64,000 bases of DNA from Mixta tenebrionis (lineage in GTDB: Bacteria; Pseudomonadota; Gammaproteobacteria; Enterobacterales; Enterobacteriaceae): assembly GCF_006517625.1 (NCBI RefSeq), contig NZ_VHQI01000005.1, positions 186,341-250,340 on the forward strand, in the 5' to 3' direction. The notes beneath the pieces were generated by a model. That model saw only the letters and a list, made by a program, of their open reading frames with translations, searched no databases and had not been told where the DNA came from. The translations under genes and the position numbers were made by a program. Within the stretch, counting starts at the first letter, position 1, and every line of letters begins with the position of its first letter. This document shows, in pieces, positions 37,187 through 45,739 of the stretch.

Positions 37187-37214
37187 AAAAACCGCCGTTT
37201 AACGGCGGTTTTTT
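37187..37214 (+). terminator. Rho-independent terminator of srmB
   Basis: AAAACCGCCGTT pairs with AACGGCGGTTTT around a single base or a slightly larger loop, and is followed by a T-run, 18 bp after the srmB stop. The A-run on its left side makes it possibly bidirectional. The rest of the gap to grcA (to 37399) shows nothing further. Confidence 0.92.
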
Positions 37215-37399
37215 CGCAAATAAGAAGCAATATAATAGCTATTGTCAGGCCAGGCTGCGCTCAGGCGGCCTGAAAAGGCAATTTCCCGCCCGTCATGCCG
37301 CAGATAAACACTATAATTATTTGTTTTATATAAATTTACCCTGGTGACATCGACGGCTGTTTTTTCAACGCGCCGTCGTTCAGGAAACCGCTTTTTACC

Positions 37400-37783
37400 T
37401 TACAGGCTTTCTGTAAAGGTACGGGTAATCACGTCTCGCTGCTGTTCCGGCGTCAGTGAGTTAAAACGTACGGCATAGCCTGATACGCGGATAGTCAGCT
37501 GCGGATAATTTTCCGGATGCTTAACGGCATCTTCCAGCGTTTCACGACGCAGCACGTTAACGTTCAGGTGCTGACCGCCTTCCACGCGTACCTGCGGTTT
37601 CATTTCCAGCGGAACTTCACGATACTCGAACTGTCCCAGATCGCTGACCGCCACAATCTGATCTTCGCTGTAATCACCTTTTGCACAAACACAGCGCGCT
37701 TCGTCTTTTTCGTCGTCCAGCAACCAGAATGAGTTGAGCAGCGCGTTATTATCGGTTTTTGTAATTTGAATACCTGTAATCAT
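37400..37783 (-). CDS. grcA: Autonomous glycyl radical cofactor GrcA
   Basis: 127-residue stress-induced spare part for oxygen-damaged pyruvate formate-lyase. The C-terminus has the glycyl radical site in [17 protein letters not shown], very like the PflB tail. Length equals E. coli YfiD. Two FNR-type boxes lie upstream, indicating induction when oxygen falls. Confidence 0.98.
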   Translation of the reverse strand: MITGIQITKTDNNALLNSFWLLDDEKDEARCVCAKGDYSEDQIVAVSDLGQFEYREVPLEMKPQVRVEGGQHLNVNVLRRETLEDAVKHPENYPQLTIRVSGYAVRFNSLTPEQQRDVITRTFTESL

Positions 37784-37885
37784 AATTGCCTCCCAGGCGT
37801 ACTGATACCTACGCCGTTGTTGGCGTCAGGCTTGCGTTTAAACAACATCCGACTCTTTATATACCAACGCCCGCTTGCGCCAACT

Positions 37886-37952
37886 TTGACCCAGGTCAAT
37901 AAAATCCTCCAAAGCAAATTGGCGCCGAAGCTAAATTTTTGTTTTAAATCAA
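37886..37952 (-). promoter_or_regulatory. Tandem FNR boxes controlling grcA
   Basis: Two 14 bp FNR-type inverted repeats: TTGACCCAGGTCAA at 37886-37899 and TTGTTTTAAATCAA at 37939-37952. Their centres are 53 bp apart, the same spacing as the -40.5 and -93.5 sites of E. coli yfiD. A TATATA -10 lies at 37858-37863 on the minus strand, placing the inner box near -40. This explains the AT-rich stretch between grcA and ung. Confidence 0.75.
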
Positions 37953-38058
37953 ATTTTACCTTTGAATTTTTTTGTAAATTTTCAATTTTTTTTAAAGGCT
38001 TGCTCGCTGGCGCAGAGTCGCTACTCTGATGTTTTATTTATAAGAAAGGGAGAGTGTC

Positions 38059-38736
38059 ATGGGCAAAGCAATAACCTGGCATGACGTACTGGCGACGGAA
38101 AAAGAACAGCCTTACTTTGTTGAAACGCTAAAGACGGTAGCGCAGGAGCGTGCCGCCGGCGTGACTATCTATCCGCCAAAAGAAGATGTTTTTAACGCTT
38201 TTCGTTTAACCGAGCTGAGCGACGTAAAAGTGGTGATGCTGGGTCAGGATCCTTATCACGGGCCGAATCAGGCGCACGGACTGGCATTTAGCGTCAGACC
38301 GGGCGTGGCGATCCCGCCTTCATTAATGAATATGTACAAAGAGCTGGAAAGCGATATTCCCGGCTTTCAACGTCCGAATCACGGTTATCTGGAGAGCTGG
38401 GCGAAACAGGGCATTCTGCTGTTGAATACGGTGCTAACCGTGGAGGCGGGTAAAGCGCACTCCCATGCCCGCTTAGGCTGGGAAACCTTTACCGATCGGG
38501 TGATCGCCGCGGTAAACGAGCAGCGCGATAACGTAGTGTTTTTACTGTGGGGTTCGCACGCGCAGAAAAAGGGCAGCATTATCGATACGCAGCGCCATCA
38601 TGTGCTCAAGGCGCCGCACCCTTCTCCGCTTTCAGCGCACCGGGGATTTTTTGGCTGCCGACATTTTTCCCGCACCAACGAAATTCTGCTACAGCAGGGT
38701 GAGACGCCGATCGACTGGACGCCGCGTCTCCCCTGA
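38059..38736 (+). CDS. ung: Uracil-DNA glycosylase
   Basis: 225-residue family 1 UDG starting base excision repair of uracil. The water-activating motif [19 protein letters not shown] (Asp in GQDPYHG) and the minor-groove loop [13 protein letters not shown] are complete. Length is near E. coli Ung (229). AAGGGAGAG precedes the ATG. Divergent from grcA. Confidence 0.99.
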   Translation: MGKAITWHDVLATEKEQPYFVETLKTVAQERAAGVTIYPPKEDVFNAFRLTELSDVKVVMLGQDPYHGPNQAHGLAFSVRPGVAIPPSLMNMYKELESDIPGFQRPNHGYLESWAKQGILLLNTVLTVEAGKAHSHARLGWETFTDRVIAAVNEQRDNVVFLLWGSHAQKKGSIIDTQRHHVLKAPHPSPLSAHRGFFGCRHFSRTNEILLQQGETPIDWTPRLP

Positions 38737-38740
38737 CGCT

Positions 38741-38769
38741 TTAACGCCGTGACCATGCCACGGCGTTAA
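38741..38769. terminator. Bidirectional hairpin between ung and grpE
   Basis: TTAACGCCGTG pairs perfectly with CACGGCGTTAA over 11 bp, loop 7 nt, in the 38 bp between the converging ends of ung and grpE. No long T-run, but the terminal TTAA pairs and position suggest a shared terminator. Confidence 0.6.
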
Positions 38770-38774
38770 CAAAA

Positions 38775-39368
38775 TCAGCCTTTAGCTTTCGCTACGGCAA
38801 CCATCGCCGGACGCAACAGACGCCCGTTAAGCGTATAGCCGCGCTGCATCACCATCATTACGTGGTTCGGCGCTATCTCATCAGATTCCATCATCGACAT
38901 CGCCTGATGAACATCCGGGTTAAAAGGTACGTTAATTTCGCCCACCACTTCCACGCCGAACTTACGTACCGCCGCCAGCAGCGACTTCAGCGTCAGCTCG
39001 ATGCCTTCAATCATCGCGCTCAGTTCCGGGTTGCTTTTATCAGCCACTTCCAGCGCGCGCTCCAGGCTATCGATCACCGGCAGCAGCTCATTGGCGAATT
39101 TTTCCAGAGCGAACTTATGCGCTTTCTCAACATCCTGCTCGGTGCGGCGGCGGATATTCTCAATTTCCGCCTGCGCGCGCAGCTGAGCGTCACGCACGCC
39201 GTTTTGCAGGCCAGCCAGCTGTTCTTCAAGCTGAGCGATGCGTTCATCGCGCGGATCCGCCACCTCTGCTTCAGCCTCCGGCGTCTCTGCGCTATCGTTC
39301 TGCTGCTGTTCCATTTCAATCTCGTCTGAGACTTGCTCGTTTGGTGCGTTCTGATCTTTACTACTCAT
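38775..39368 (-). CDS. grpE: Nucleotide exchange factor GrpE
   Basis: 197-residue DnaK co-chaperone. An acidic disordered N-terminus and long coiled coil (about 40-130) precede the beta-domain with [17 protein letters not shown] and [20 protein letters not shown]. The start [12 protein letters not shown] is preceded by GGAG; an in-frame ATG nine codons earlier is not family-like. A sigma-32 promoter is upstream. Divergent from nadK. Confidence 0.98.
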   Translation of the reverse strand: MSSKDQNAPNEQVSDEIEMEQQQNDSAETPEAEAEVADPRDERIAQLEEQLAGLQNGVRDAQLRAQAEIENIRRRTEQDVEKAHKFALEKFANELLPVIDSLERALEVADKSNPELSAMIEGIELTLKSLLAAVRKFGVEVVGEINVPFNPDVHQAMSMMESDEIAPNHVMMVMQRGYTLNGRLLRPAMVAVAKAKG

Positions 39369-39410
39369 GAATTTCTCCGCGTTTTGCACATTCATCTCGC
39401 TGGTTCGCTT

Positions 39411-39441
39411 ATTATGGGGATCAGATTTATGGTTTCAAGGG
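39411..39441 (-). promoter_or_regulatory. Sigma-32 heat-shock promoter of grpE
   Basis: The minus strand reads CCCTTGAAA, a 13 bp spacer, then CCCCATAAT, which matches the sigma-32 consensus (CTTGAAA-N13-15-CCCCATNT) almost perfectly. It lies about 45-75 bp before the grpE start. Confidence 0.9.
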
Positions 39442-39490
39442 AACCGGTCACAATGTCAGGGCGATTTGCCTAATAGAGGAATCCAGCATA

Positions 39491-40369
39491 ATGAACAAAC
39501 CTTTCCAGTGCATCGGCATCGTCGGCCACCCGCGCCATCCCACCGCTTTAACCACTCATGAAATGCTCTGGCGCTGGCTTAGCGAGAAAGGTTATGAAGT
39601 CATTATCGAACAGCAAATCGCGCGCGAGCTGGCGCTGGAACAGGTACAAACCGGCTCGCTGGCGGATATCGGGCAGCGGGCCGATCTGGCCGTGGTGGTG
39701 GGCGGCGACGGCAATATGCTGGGCGCGGCGCGCGTGCTGGCGCGCTACGACATTAAAGTTATCGGTATTAACCGCGGCAACCTGGGTTTCCTTACCGATC
39801 TCGATCCGGATAACGCGCAGCAGCAGCTGGATGACGTGCTGCGGGGCGACTATATCAGCGAGAAACGCTTTCTGCTGGAGGCGCGGGTCTGCCGCGGCGA
39901 CGGCGCGCCGCGCATCGGCACCGCAATTAACGAGGTGGTGCTGCATCCTGGCAAGGTAGCGCATATGATTGAATTTGAAGTATATATAGATGAGAGCTTT
40001 GCCTTCTCTCAGCGTTCTGACGGCCTGATTATCTCTACGCCCACCGGCTCCACCGCCTATTCGCTTTCGGCGGGCGGCCCGATCTTAACGCCCTCGCTTG
40101 ATGCCATCGCGCTGGTGCCGATGTTCCCGCATACGCTTTCCGCCCGCCCGCTGGTGATAAACAGCAGCAGCACTATCCGCCTGCGTTTTTCCCATATGCG
40201 CAATGATCTGGAAATCAGCTGCGACAGCCAGATCGCGCTGCCTATTCAGGAGGGCGAAGATGTGCTGATAAAACGCAGCGACTACCACCTGAGCCTGATT
40301 CATCCCAGGAATTACAGTTACTTCAATACGCTCAGCTCTAAGCTGGGCTGGTCAAAAAAATTATTCTAA
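39491..40369 (+). CDS. nadK: NAD kinase NadK
   Basis: 292-residue kinase making NADP. The catalytic [13 protein letters not shown], the [21 protein letters not shown] stretch (here interrupted by no gaps) and the substrate loop [17 protein letters not shown] are intact. Length equals E. coli NadK. GAGGA lies upstream of the ATG. Followed by recN on the same strand. Confidence 0.98.
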   Translation: MNKPFQCIGIVGHPRHPTALTTHEMLWRWLSEKGYEVIIEQQIARELALEQVQTGSLADIGQRADLAVVVGGDGNMLGAARVLARYDIKVIGINRGNLGFLTDLDPDNAQQQLDDVLRGDYISEKRFLLEARVCRGDGAPRIGTAINEVVLHPGKVAHMIEFEVYIDESFAFSQRSDGLIISTPTGSTAYSLSAGGPILTPSLDAIALVPMFPHTLSARPLVINSSSTIRLRFSHMRNDLEISCDSQIALPIQEGEDVLIKRSDYHLSLIHPRNYSYFNTLSSKLGWSKKLF

Positions 40370-40428
40370 AAAGCGCGGCGCGCTACTTTACTGGATAAAA
40401 AACCAGTTTATACTGTACGAAAAACCAT

Positions 40429-40448
40429 GTCTGTGTTTATGTACAGGA
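40429..40448 (+). promoter_or_regulatory. LexA box of recN
   Basis: CTGT-N8-ACAG (CTGTGTTTATGTACAG at 40431-40446) is a perfect LexA core just before the recN start. A second, partial box begins with TACTGTACG at 40411 and overlaps a TATACT -10 (40409-40414). E. coli recN has several LexA boxes in this position. Confidence 0.85.
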
Positions 40449-40456
40449 AGGCGCAT

Positions 40457-42118
40457 ATGCTGGCCCAACTCACTATCAGTAATTTTGCTATTGTTCGCGA
40501 GCTGGAAATTGATTTTCAACGTGGCATGACCGCGATTACCGGCGAAACCGGCGCCGGTAAATCTATCGCTATTGATGCGTTGGGCCTCTGCCTGGGCGGG
40601 CGGGCCGAAGCGGATATGGTACGCCAGGGCGCAGCTCGCGCCGACCTCTGCGCCCGCTTTAATCTGAAAGATACCCCTTCCGCCCAGCGCTGGCTGGAAG
40701 AAAACCAGCTGGACGACGGCCAGGAGTGCTTGCTGCGCCGGGTGATCAGCAGCGACGGGCGTTCGCGCGGCTTTATTAACGGTACGGCGGTGCCGCTTTC
40801 ACAGCTGCGCGATCTGGGCCAGCTGCTGATCCAGATTCACGGCCAGCATGCTCACCAGCTGCTGCTGAAGCCGGAACATCAAAAATCCCTGCTTGATGCC
40901 TACGCCGATCTTCCGCTGCTGATGCAAAGCATGGCGGCTAACTATCGCCAGTGGAACCAGAGCTGCCGCGCGCTGGCGCAGCATCAGCAACAGATGCAGG
41001 AGCGCGAAGCGCGCCGCGAACTGCTGCAATACCAGCTGAAAGAGCTGAACGAGTTCGCTCCGCAGGCGGGCGAGTTTGAGCAAATTGATGAAGAGTACAA
41101 ACGCCTCGCCAACAGCGGTCAGTTATTATCAACCAGCCAACAGGCGCTGCATCTGCTGGCGGACGGCGACGACAGCAACCTGCAAAGCCTGCTCTATACC
41201 GCACGCCAGATGATGGGCGAGCTGGTGAGCATGGATGAAAAGCTGGGCGGCGTGCTGAATATGCTGGAAGAAGCGGCGATTCAGATCAGCGAGGCAAGCG
41301 ATGAGCTGCGTCACTATTGCGATCGTCTCGATCTCGATCCAAACCGTCTGTATGAACTGGAGCAGCGCCTGTCACGTCAAATCAGCCTGGCGCGTAAGCA
41401 TCATGTCGCGCCGGAAGCGCTGCCAGCCTTTTATCAGCAGCTGCTGGAGGAAGAGCAGCTGCTCTCGCAGCAGGAGAGCGATCAGGAAGCGCTGAGCATG
41501 GCGGTTGCGCAGCATCATCAGGCCGCGCTGGCCAGCGCGCAGAAGCTACACGAGCAGCGCGCGCACTTTGCGCAGGAGCTTACCCAGCTGATTACCGAAA
41601 GCATGCACGCGCTTTCGATGCCGCACGGCCAGTTTATGATTAACGTACAGTTCAACCCCGATCAGCTGACCGCCGAAGGCGCCGATCGGATCGATTTCCG
41701 GGTAAGCACCAATCCCGGCCAGCCGTTGCAGCCGCTGGCGAAAGTGGCTTCCGGCGGCGAGCTGTCTCGTATCGCTTTAGCTATTCAGGTAATTACCGCG
41801 CGTAAGATGGATACGCCGGCGCTGATTTTCGATGAGGTAGACGTGGGGATTAGCGGCCCGACGGCGGCGGTGGTCGGCAAGCTGCTGCGTCAGCTGGGCG
41901 AATCTACCCAGGTCATGTGCGTCACTCACCTACCGCAGGTGGCAGGCTGTGGTCATCACCATTTCTTCGTCAGCAAAGAGACGGATGGCGCGATGACCGA
42001 AACCCATATGCAGCCGCTGGACAAGCGGGCGCGCCTGCAGGAACTGGCGCGTTTGCTGGGCGGCAGCGAGGTAACGCGTAACACGCTGGCGAATGCTAAA
42101 GAGCTTTTGGCCGCCTGA
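40457..42118 (+). CDS. recN: DNA repair protein RecN
   Basis: 553-residue SMC-like ATPase for double-strand break repair. Walker [18 protein letters not shown]; a long coiled-coil middle (about 150-350); ABC signature [17 protein letters not shown]; Walker [14 protein letters not shown]. The start [16 protein letters not shown] was chosen because an upstream in-frame ATG lies within the LexA box. Length equals E. coli RecN. Confidence 0.98.
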   Translation: MLAQLTISNFAIVRELEIDFQRGMTAITGETGAGKSIAIDALGLCLGGRAEADMVRQGAARADLCARFNLKDTPSAQRWLEENQLDDGQECLLRRVISSDGRSRGFINGTAVPLSQLRDLGQLLIQIHGQHAHQLLLKPEHQKSLLDAYADLPLLMQSMAANYRQWNQSCRALAQHQQQMQEREARRELLQYQLKELNEFAPQAGEFEQIDEEYKRLANSGQLLSTSQQALHLLADGDDSNLQSLLYTARQMMGELVSMDEKLGGVLNMLEEAAIQISEASDELRHYCDRLDLDPNRLYELEQRLSRQISLARKHHVAPEALPAFYQQLLEEEQLLSQQESDQEALSMAVAQHHQAALASAQKLHEQRAHFAQELTQLITESMHALSMPHGQFMINVQFNPDQLTAEGADRIDFRVSTNPGQPLQPLAKVASGGELSRIALAIQVITARKMDTPALIFDEVDVGISGPTAAVVGKLLRQLGESTQVMCVTHLPQVAGCGHHHFFVSKETDGAMTETHMQPLDKRARLQELARLLGGSEVTRNTLANAKELLAA

Positions 42119-42301
42119 TATGCACTTTTTTACATTCCTGCGGTCATATGCTTGCTCTGTAAAGGTTTCCAACTGCGGTCAGGTTTATTATTATCGACAG
42201 CTTGTCGCCTGAATGAATACCATGACCGCAGGCTGAGTTCAGACCGTGCTGGCACCCGACTCGCCTGAGAAAGGCGTTGAGCCCAAAAAAGGAATGTATA
42301 G

Positions 42302-42658
42302 ATGCGCTGTAAAACGCTGACTGCTGCTGCAGTGTTACTTCTCATGATGACTGCTGGCTGTTCCACTCTGGAGCGCGTGGTTTATCGCCCTGATATCAAT
42401 CAGGGTAACTACCTGACCTCTACCGACGTCGCTAAGCTGCGCGTTGGCATGACCAAACAGCAGGTCGCTTATACGCTGGGTACGCCGTTGATGAGCGATC
42501 CTTTCGGCAGTAGCACCTGGTATTACGTATTCCGCCAGCAGCCTGGCCATGAAAAAGTTTCTCAACAGACGCTGACGCTGACTTTCGACAGCAGCGACGT
42601 GCTGACTAATATCGATAATAAACCGAACCTGAGCGGCAACAACCTTAACGATCGTTAA
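42302..42658 (+). CDS. bamE: Outer membrane assembly lipoprotein BamE
   Basis: 118-residue BAM-complex lipoprotein (SmpA). Signal peptide ending in the lipobox MTAGC (Cys20); the BamE fold includes [18 protein letters not shown] and the [10 protein letters not shown] stretch. It follows recN by 183 bp, a gap in which I saw no other gene; it may hold the bamE promoter. Confidence 0.97.
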   Translation: MRCKTLTAAAVLLLMMTAGCSTLERVVYRPDINQGNYLTSTDVAKLRVGMTKQQVAYTLGTPLMSDPFGSSTWYYVFRQQPGHEKVSQQTLTLTFDSSDVLTNIDNKPNLSGNNLNDR

Positions 42659-42679
42659 GCTGTCGACAGATAAAGCAAA

Positions 42680-42706
42680 AAAGGCGCCGAAGCGCCTTTA
42701 TTTTTT
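42680..42706. terminator. Shared terminator of bamE and rnfH
   Basis: AAAGGCGC pairs with GCGCCTTT around a 4 nt loop. T-rich sequence follows on the plus strand (42698-42706) and a six-A run lies before it (42677-42682), so it can act in both directions. It includes the last codon of rnfH. Confidence 0.88.
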
Positions 42707-42985
42707 CGCTGAGCGCTCGGCTCGCTGCCGGCGTAGCTCTTTAGGATCGGCAATCAGCGGACGGTAGATCTCAACGCGGTCGCCCTCATTTACCTCATCC
42801 TGCAACTTTACCGGACGGCTATAAATGCCGATTTTATTCTGTGTCAGATCGATATCGTGACGCAGCTCCAGTAAACCTGATGCGCGTATCGCCTGCTCTA
42901 CGCTGCTTCCTTCCGCCAGTTTAACCTGGCGCAGATACTGCTTCTCAGGCAGCGCATAAACCACTTCAACCGTAATATCAGGCAC
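42698..42985 (-). CDS. rnfH: RnfH family protein (UPF0125)
   Basis: 95-residue ubiquitin-like fold protein. It matches E. coli YfjF through [30 protein letters not shown] and [20 protein letters not shown]. The start is GTG at 42983-42985, chosen because AGAGG lies 6 bp upstream and the family N-terminus begins there; the open frame extends 47 codons further without similarity. Overlaps ratA by 8 bp. Biological role is unknown; it forms the toxin-antitoxin-like locus name ratAB in E. coli, but that function is disputed. Confidence 0.9.
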   Translation of the reverse strand: MPDITVEVVYALPEKQYLRQVKLAEGSSVEQAIRASGLLELRHDIDLTQNKIGIYSRPVKLQDEVNEGDRVEIYRPLIADPKELRRQRAERSAKK

Positions 42986-43412
42986 GATAAACCTCTTTAG
43001 CCCGATGCGTGAAAGCCTGAACCATGCTGTTTGCCAGTTCTTTGAATATACGACCGAAGGCCAGCTCAACCAACATATTGGTAAATTCAAACTCCAGATT
43101 GAGCTCAACCTTACAGGCATCGTCACCCAGTGAAGTAAACGTCCAGCCGCCGGTTAGCTTACGAAACGGACCCTCTACCAGCTGCATGCGAATACTCTGA
43201 TTATCCGTCAGCGTATTACGGGTAACGAATGTTTTGCTGATACCAGCCTTAGAGACGTCAACCGACGCCGTCATCTCGCCGTCAGCAGCAGACAGCACGC
43301 GGCTCCCTGTACAGCCCGGCAGAAACTCCGGGTACGCATCGACATCGTTAACTAACTGGTACATCTGCTTCGCGCTGTAAGGCACGAGCGCAGAACGGCT
43401 AATCTGGGCCAT
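42978..43412 (-). CDS. ratA: Type II toxin-antitoxin system RatA family protein
   Basis: 144-residue START/polyketide-cyclase fold protein (coenzyme Q-binding COQ10 family). The start [18 protein letters not shown] matches the E. coli protein. Conserved stretches: [27 protein letters not shown] and [21 protein letters not shown]. coli RatA was reported to block 70S formation, but a role in quinone handling fits the family better. Divergent from smpB. Confidence 0.93.
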   Translation of the reverse strand: MAQISRSALVPYSAKQMYQLVNDVDAYPEFLPGCTGSRVLSAADGEMTASVDVSKAGISKTFVTRNTLTDNQSIRMQLVEGPFRKLTGGWTFTSLGDDACKVELNLEFEFTNMLVELAFGRIFKELANSMVQAFTHRAKEVYRA

Positions 43413-43570
43413 AGTGTTTCCTGTCATTCATAAACGTACAAATAATAGCATTTTCAACAGTCAAACAAAAATTCTCTCCGGCGCAAGGCGTGCTAGAATA
43501 GCTTTTTTTCCCGGCGGCTATGGGGTCGGGGATGCGATTAACCCTGGTCTGATGTAAACTAAGTTGCACT

Positions 43571-44053
43571 ATGACAAAGAAAAAATCACATAAACCCGGT
43601 TCTGCCACCATTGCCCTTAATAAACGCGCCCGCCATGAATATTTCATTGAAGAAGAGTTCGAAGCGGGGCTGGCGCTACAGGGATGGGAAGTAAAATCAC
43701 TCCGTGCCGGTAAGGCGAACATTAGCGACAGTTATATTCTGCTGCGCGATGGCGAAGCCTATCTGTTCGGCTCAACCTTTCAGCCGTTGGCGGTCGCCTC
43801 CAGCCATGTAGTGTGCGATCCCACACGCAACCGTAAACTGCTGCTCAACCAGCGCGAGCTGGACAGCCTCTACGGACGCGTTAACCGCGAAGGCTATACG
43901 GTAGTCGCCCTGTCGCTCTACTGGAAAAATGCCTGGTGTAAGCTTAAGATCGGCGTCGCGCGCGGTAAGAAACAGCATGACAAACGCGAGGATGTGAAAA
44001 ATCGCGAATGGCAGCTGGATAAAGCGCGCATTATGAAGAACGCTCATCGCTAA
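43571..44053 (+). CDS. smpB: SsrA-binding protein SmpB
   Basis: 160-residue tmRNA partner in trans-translation, same length as E. coli SmpB. It starts [19 protein letters not shown] and includes [21 protein letters not shown] and the C-terminal [11 protein letters not shown] tail that enters the decoding centre. The gene directly precedes ssrA, the standard order. Confidence 0.99.
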   Translation: MTKKKSHKPGSATIALNKRARHEYFIEEEFEAGLALQGWEVKSLRAGKANISDSYILLRDGEAYLFGSTFQPLAVASSHVVCDPTRNRKLLLNQRELDSLYGRVNREGYTVVALSLYWKNAWCKLKIGVARGKKQHDKREDVKNREWQLDKARIMKNAHR

Positions 44054-44057
44054 ACGC

Positions 44058-44086
44058 TGGATTCGGCAATTGATTTTTGTTATACT
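44058..44086 (+). promoter_or_regulatory. Promoter of ssrA
   Basis: TGGATT (44058-44063) and TATACT (44081-44086) are separated by 17 bp. Transcription would start about 5 nt before the mature tmRNA 5' end, leaving a short leader for RNase P. It begins 5 bp after the smpB stop. Confidence 0.65.
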
Positions 44087-44097
44087 TGTTCGTTCTT

Positions 44098-44461
44098 GGG
44101 GCTGATTCTGGATTCGACGGGATTCGCGAAACCCAAGGTGCATGCCGAGGGGCGGTTGGCCTCGTAAAAAGCCGCAAAAAAATAGTCGCAAACGACGAAA
44201 ACTACGCACTAGCAGCTTAATAACCTGCTTAGAGCCCTCTCTCCCTAGCCTCCGCTCTTAGGACGGGGATCAAGAGAGGTCAAACCCAAAAGAGATCGCG
44301 TGGATGCCCTGCCTGGGGTTGAAGCGTTAAATCCAATCAGGCTAGTCTGTTAGTGGCGTGTCCGTCCGCAGCTGACCGGCGAATGTAAAGACTGGACTAA
44401 GCATGTAGTACCGAGGATGTAGGAATTTCGGACGCGGGTTCAACTCCCGCCAGCTCCACCA
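44098..44461 (+). ncRNA. ssrA: Transfer-messenger RNA (tmRNA)
   Basis: A 364 nt gene starting GGGGCTGATTCTGGATTCGA and ending with the tRNA-like acceptor and CCA (44459-44461), one base longer than E. coli tmRNA. The tag reading frame at 44188-44217 encodes ANDENYALAA followed by two stops. The T arm GGTTCAACTCCCGCC is intact. Its 3' end is the insertion site of the prophage, which keeps a complete tmRNA 3' end. Confidence 0.98.
44430..44461 (+). other. Probable prophage attachment site (att) at the ssrA 3' end
   Basis: The chromosomal gene order stops at the CCA end of ssrA and phage sequence follows at once. Integrases of many enterobacterial elements recombine within the T arm/3' end of ssrA and restore it. 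The exact core cannot be set from one junction; a second copy of this 3' end should lie at the far end of the prophage outside the window. Confidence 0.6.
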
Positions 44462-44587
44462 CTTTAGATAGGACAGTGCAAGGACAGCGCCAGCAAAAAC
44501 AGGAAGTTAGCAGCCCCGGAAGGACACCGACCAGACGGTAACGGGACGAAAAAGGATACGTAAAGGAGCCGCGGCTCCAAAACAAAC

Positions 44588-44616
44588 AAGCCAGCCTCTC
44601 AGGGGCTGGCTTTTTT
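44588..44616 (+). terminator. Terminator downstream of ssrA, inside the prophage end
   Basis: AAGCCAGCC pairs with GGCTGGCTT around a 7 nt loop and is followed by six T in all. It is about 127 nt after the tmRNA end and could end ssrA readthrough. Just before it is a perfect 14 bp palindrome, GGAGCCGCGGCTCC (44565-44578). The rest of 44462-44730 has no gene; it holds AGGACA direct repeats and the dinI-like promoter. Confidence 0.85.
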
Positions 44617-44666
44617 GTGTCATAAATCTGCAGCACGGTTCTCACCTGCTCGACACAGCCATTAAC

Positions 44667-44690
44667 TTGACACTGTATGTATGACCAGCC
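44667..44690 (+). promoter_or_regulatory. LexA-type box and -35 of the DinI-like gene
   Basis: CTGT-N8-CCAG (within 44671-44690) differs from the LexA core CTGT-N8-ACAG at one base. It overlaps a consensus -35 TTGACA (44667-44672). I saw no clean -10. SOS control is inferred. Confidence 0.6.
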
Positions 44691-44730
44691 AAACATAGCT
44701 GTATATCCAACCAGTAAAAGAGCTATCAAA

Positions 44731-44976
44731 ATGCGTGTCGAAATCAGCATTGCCAAAGAAAAATATGGAAAGTTACCGAAAACCGCGCCTTCTGCACTTC
44801 AGGAAGAAATGACAAAGCGCCTGAGTAAACAATACCAGGACATTGAAGTTATCGTTAAGCCTGCTGGAAGCGATGGCCTATCAGTCTTCCGTGCAGCGGA
44901 TAAAGATGAAGCCCGGAAGAACGTGGAAAAAATGCTTCAAGAAGTCTGGGAATCGGCAGATGACTGGTTCTTCTGA
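44731..44976 (+). CDS. DinI-like family protein (phage)
   Basis: 81-residue small acidic protein of the DinI/MsgA family. The N-terminus RVEISIAKE and the C-terminus LQEVWESADDWFF match DinI (which ends LQETWESADDWF). E. coli DinI binds RecA and tunes its coprotease activity; phage versions probably modulate SOS or prophage induction. The start is the ATG of MRVEIS; the frame is open 18 codons upstream, but that part covers the -10 region. Faces away from ssrA, unlike the structural genes. Confidence 0.85.
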   Translation: MRVEISIAKEKYGKLPKTAPSALQEEMTKRLSKQYQDIEVIVKPAGSDGLSVFRAADKDEARKNVEKMLQEVWESADDWFF

Positions 44977-45017
44977 TATAAAATAGCTGCTCCATAACTC
45001 CGATAACCCCAAAAAGA

Positions 45018-45052
45018 TTGACACTTAATTCAATAAGGGTTACTATAACCCT
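45018..45052 (+). promoter_or_regulatory. hicAB promoter with palindromic operator
   Basis: TTGACA (45018-45023), a 17 bp spacer and TACTAT (45041-45046) form a good promoter. The -10 lies within a 17 bp palindrome, AGGGTTA-CTA-TAACCCT (45036-45052). Binding of this operator by HicB, whose C-terminus looks like a ribbon-helix-helix domain, is inferred. Confidence 0.7.
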
Positions 45053-45078
45053 ATCAAAACGACGCAGAGAGCCGGAGG

Positions 45079-45258
45079 ATGGATAGCAGGAATGCAATAG
45101 CAATGATAGAAGCCGATGGATGGTATCTGGTGAGAGTTAAAGGCAGTCATCACCAGTTCAAGCACCCAACGAAAAAAGGGCTGGTTACGGTAAAACATCC
45201 GCAAAAGGACATACCGCTACCAACACTGAAAAGTATCAAGAAACAGGCGGGGCTTTAA
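45079..45258 (+). CDS. hicA: HicA-type toxin (mRNA interferase)
   Basis: 59-residue protein (starts MDSRNAIAMIEADGWYLV) with the dsRBD-like HicA fold pattern and the catalytic histidine region KGSHHQFKHP (His24/His25), then VTVKHPQKDIP. GGAGG precedes the ATG by a few bases. HicA cleaves mRNA when not bound by HicB. It is 22 bp upstream of hicB and shares its promoter. It lies in the prophage, so it may stabilise the element. Confidence 0.92.
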   Translation: MDSRNAIAMIEADGWYLVRVKGSHHQFKHPTKKGLVTVKHPQKDIPLPTLKSIKKQAGL

Positions 45259-45280
45259 GCCCCACCTCTTGGAGGTTTAC

Positions 45281-45691
45281 ATGTTGTATCCAGTTGCTAT
45301 TGATAAAGGCGATTCATCCTTCGGCGTTCGCGTACCTGATATTCCAGGTTGCTTCTCTGGCGGCGACAACTATCAGGATGCGATAGAGAGCGTGCGTGAG
45401 GCTATCGAGGCACATATCGAATTACTGGTGGAAGATGGCGAAGCGGTGCCGGAAGCCACCAGTGTTGAAAACTGGCTGGCCGATCCTGATTATGCAGGTG
45501 TGGTATGGGCGCTGGTTGATGTGGACGTTACCCGATTGATGGGGAAAGCGGAAAAAATCAACGTAACACTTCCTTCTTTGCTGATCCGCCGTATCGATCA
45601 GTTTGTCGCTGCACACCCTGAGTACGGTAGCCGTTCCGGCTTCCTGTCCCGCGTGGCGGCTGATAAAGTGATTGGAAGAGAAAAACGTTAA
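45281..45691 (+). CDS. hicB: HicB-type antitoxin
   Basis: 136-residue antitoxin. The N-terminal partially degraded RNase H-like domain (LYPVAIDKGDSSFGVRVPDIPGCFSGG) binds HicA. The C-terminal part (about 95-136, INVTLPSLLIRRIDQFVAAHP) is a ribbon-helix-helix-like DNA-binding domain. The ATG at 45281 has TTGGAGG just upstream; a TTG four codons earlier is less likely. The palindrome in the promoter is its probable operator. Confidence 0.92.
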   Translation: MLYPVAIDKGDSSFGVRVPDIPGCFSGGDNYQDAIESVREAIEAHIELLVEDGEAVPEATSVENWLADPDYAGVVWALVDVDVTRLMGKAEKINVTLPSLLIRRIDQFVAAHPEYGSRSGFLSRVAADKVIGREKR

Positions 45692-45709
45692 GCCTCGCAA
45701 GAGGCTTTT
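45690..45709 (+). terminator. Terminator of hicAB
   Basis: AAGCCTC pairs with GAGGCTT around GCAA, then TTC. It begins in the hicB stop codon. Short but well placed. Confidence 0.65.
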
Positions 45710-45739
45710 CCATAACTATATGGATGGTTGAAATAGACG

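Noticed and set aside
44462-44730. Phage integrase gene beside ssrA
   Set aside because: Neither strand has a long frame here; the first genes are dinI-like and hicAB. The integrase must be at the other end of the element.
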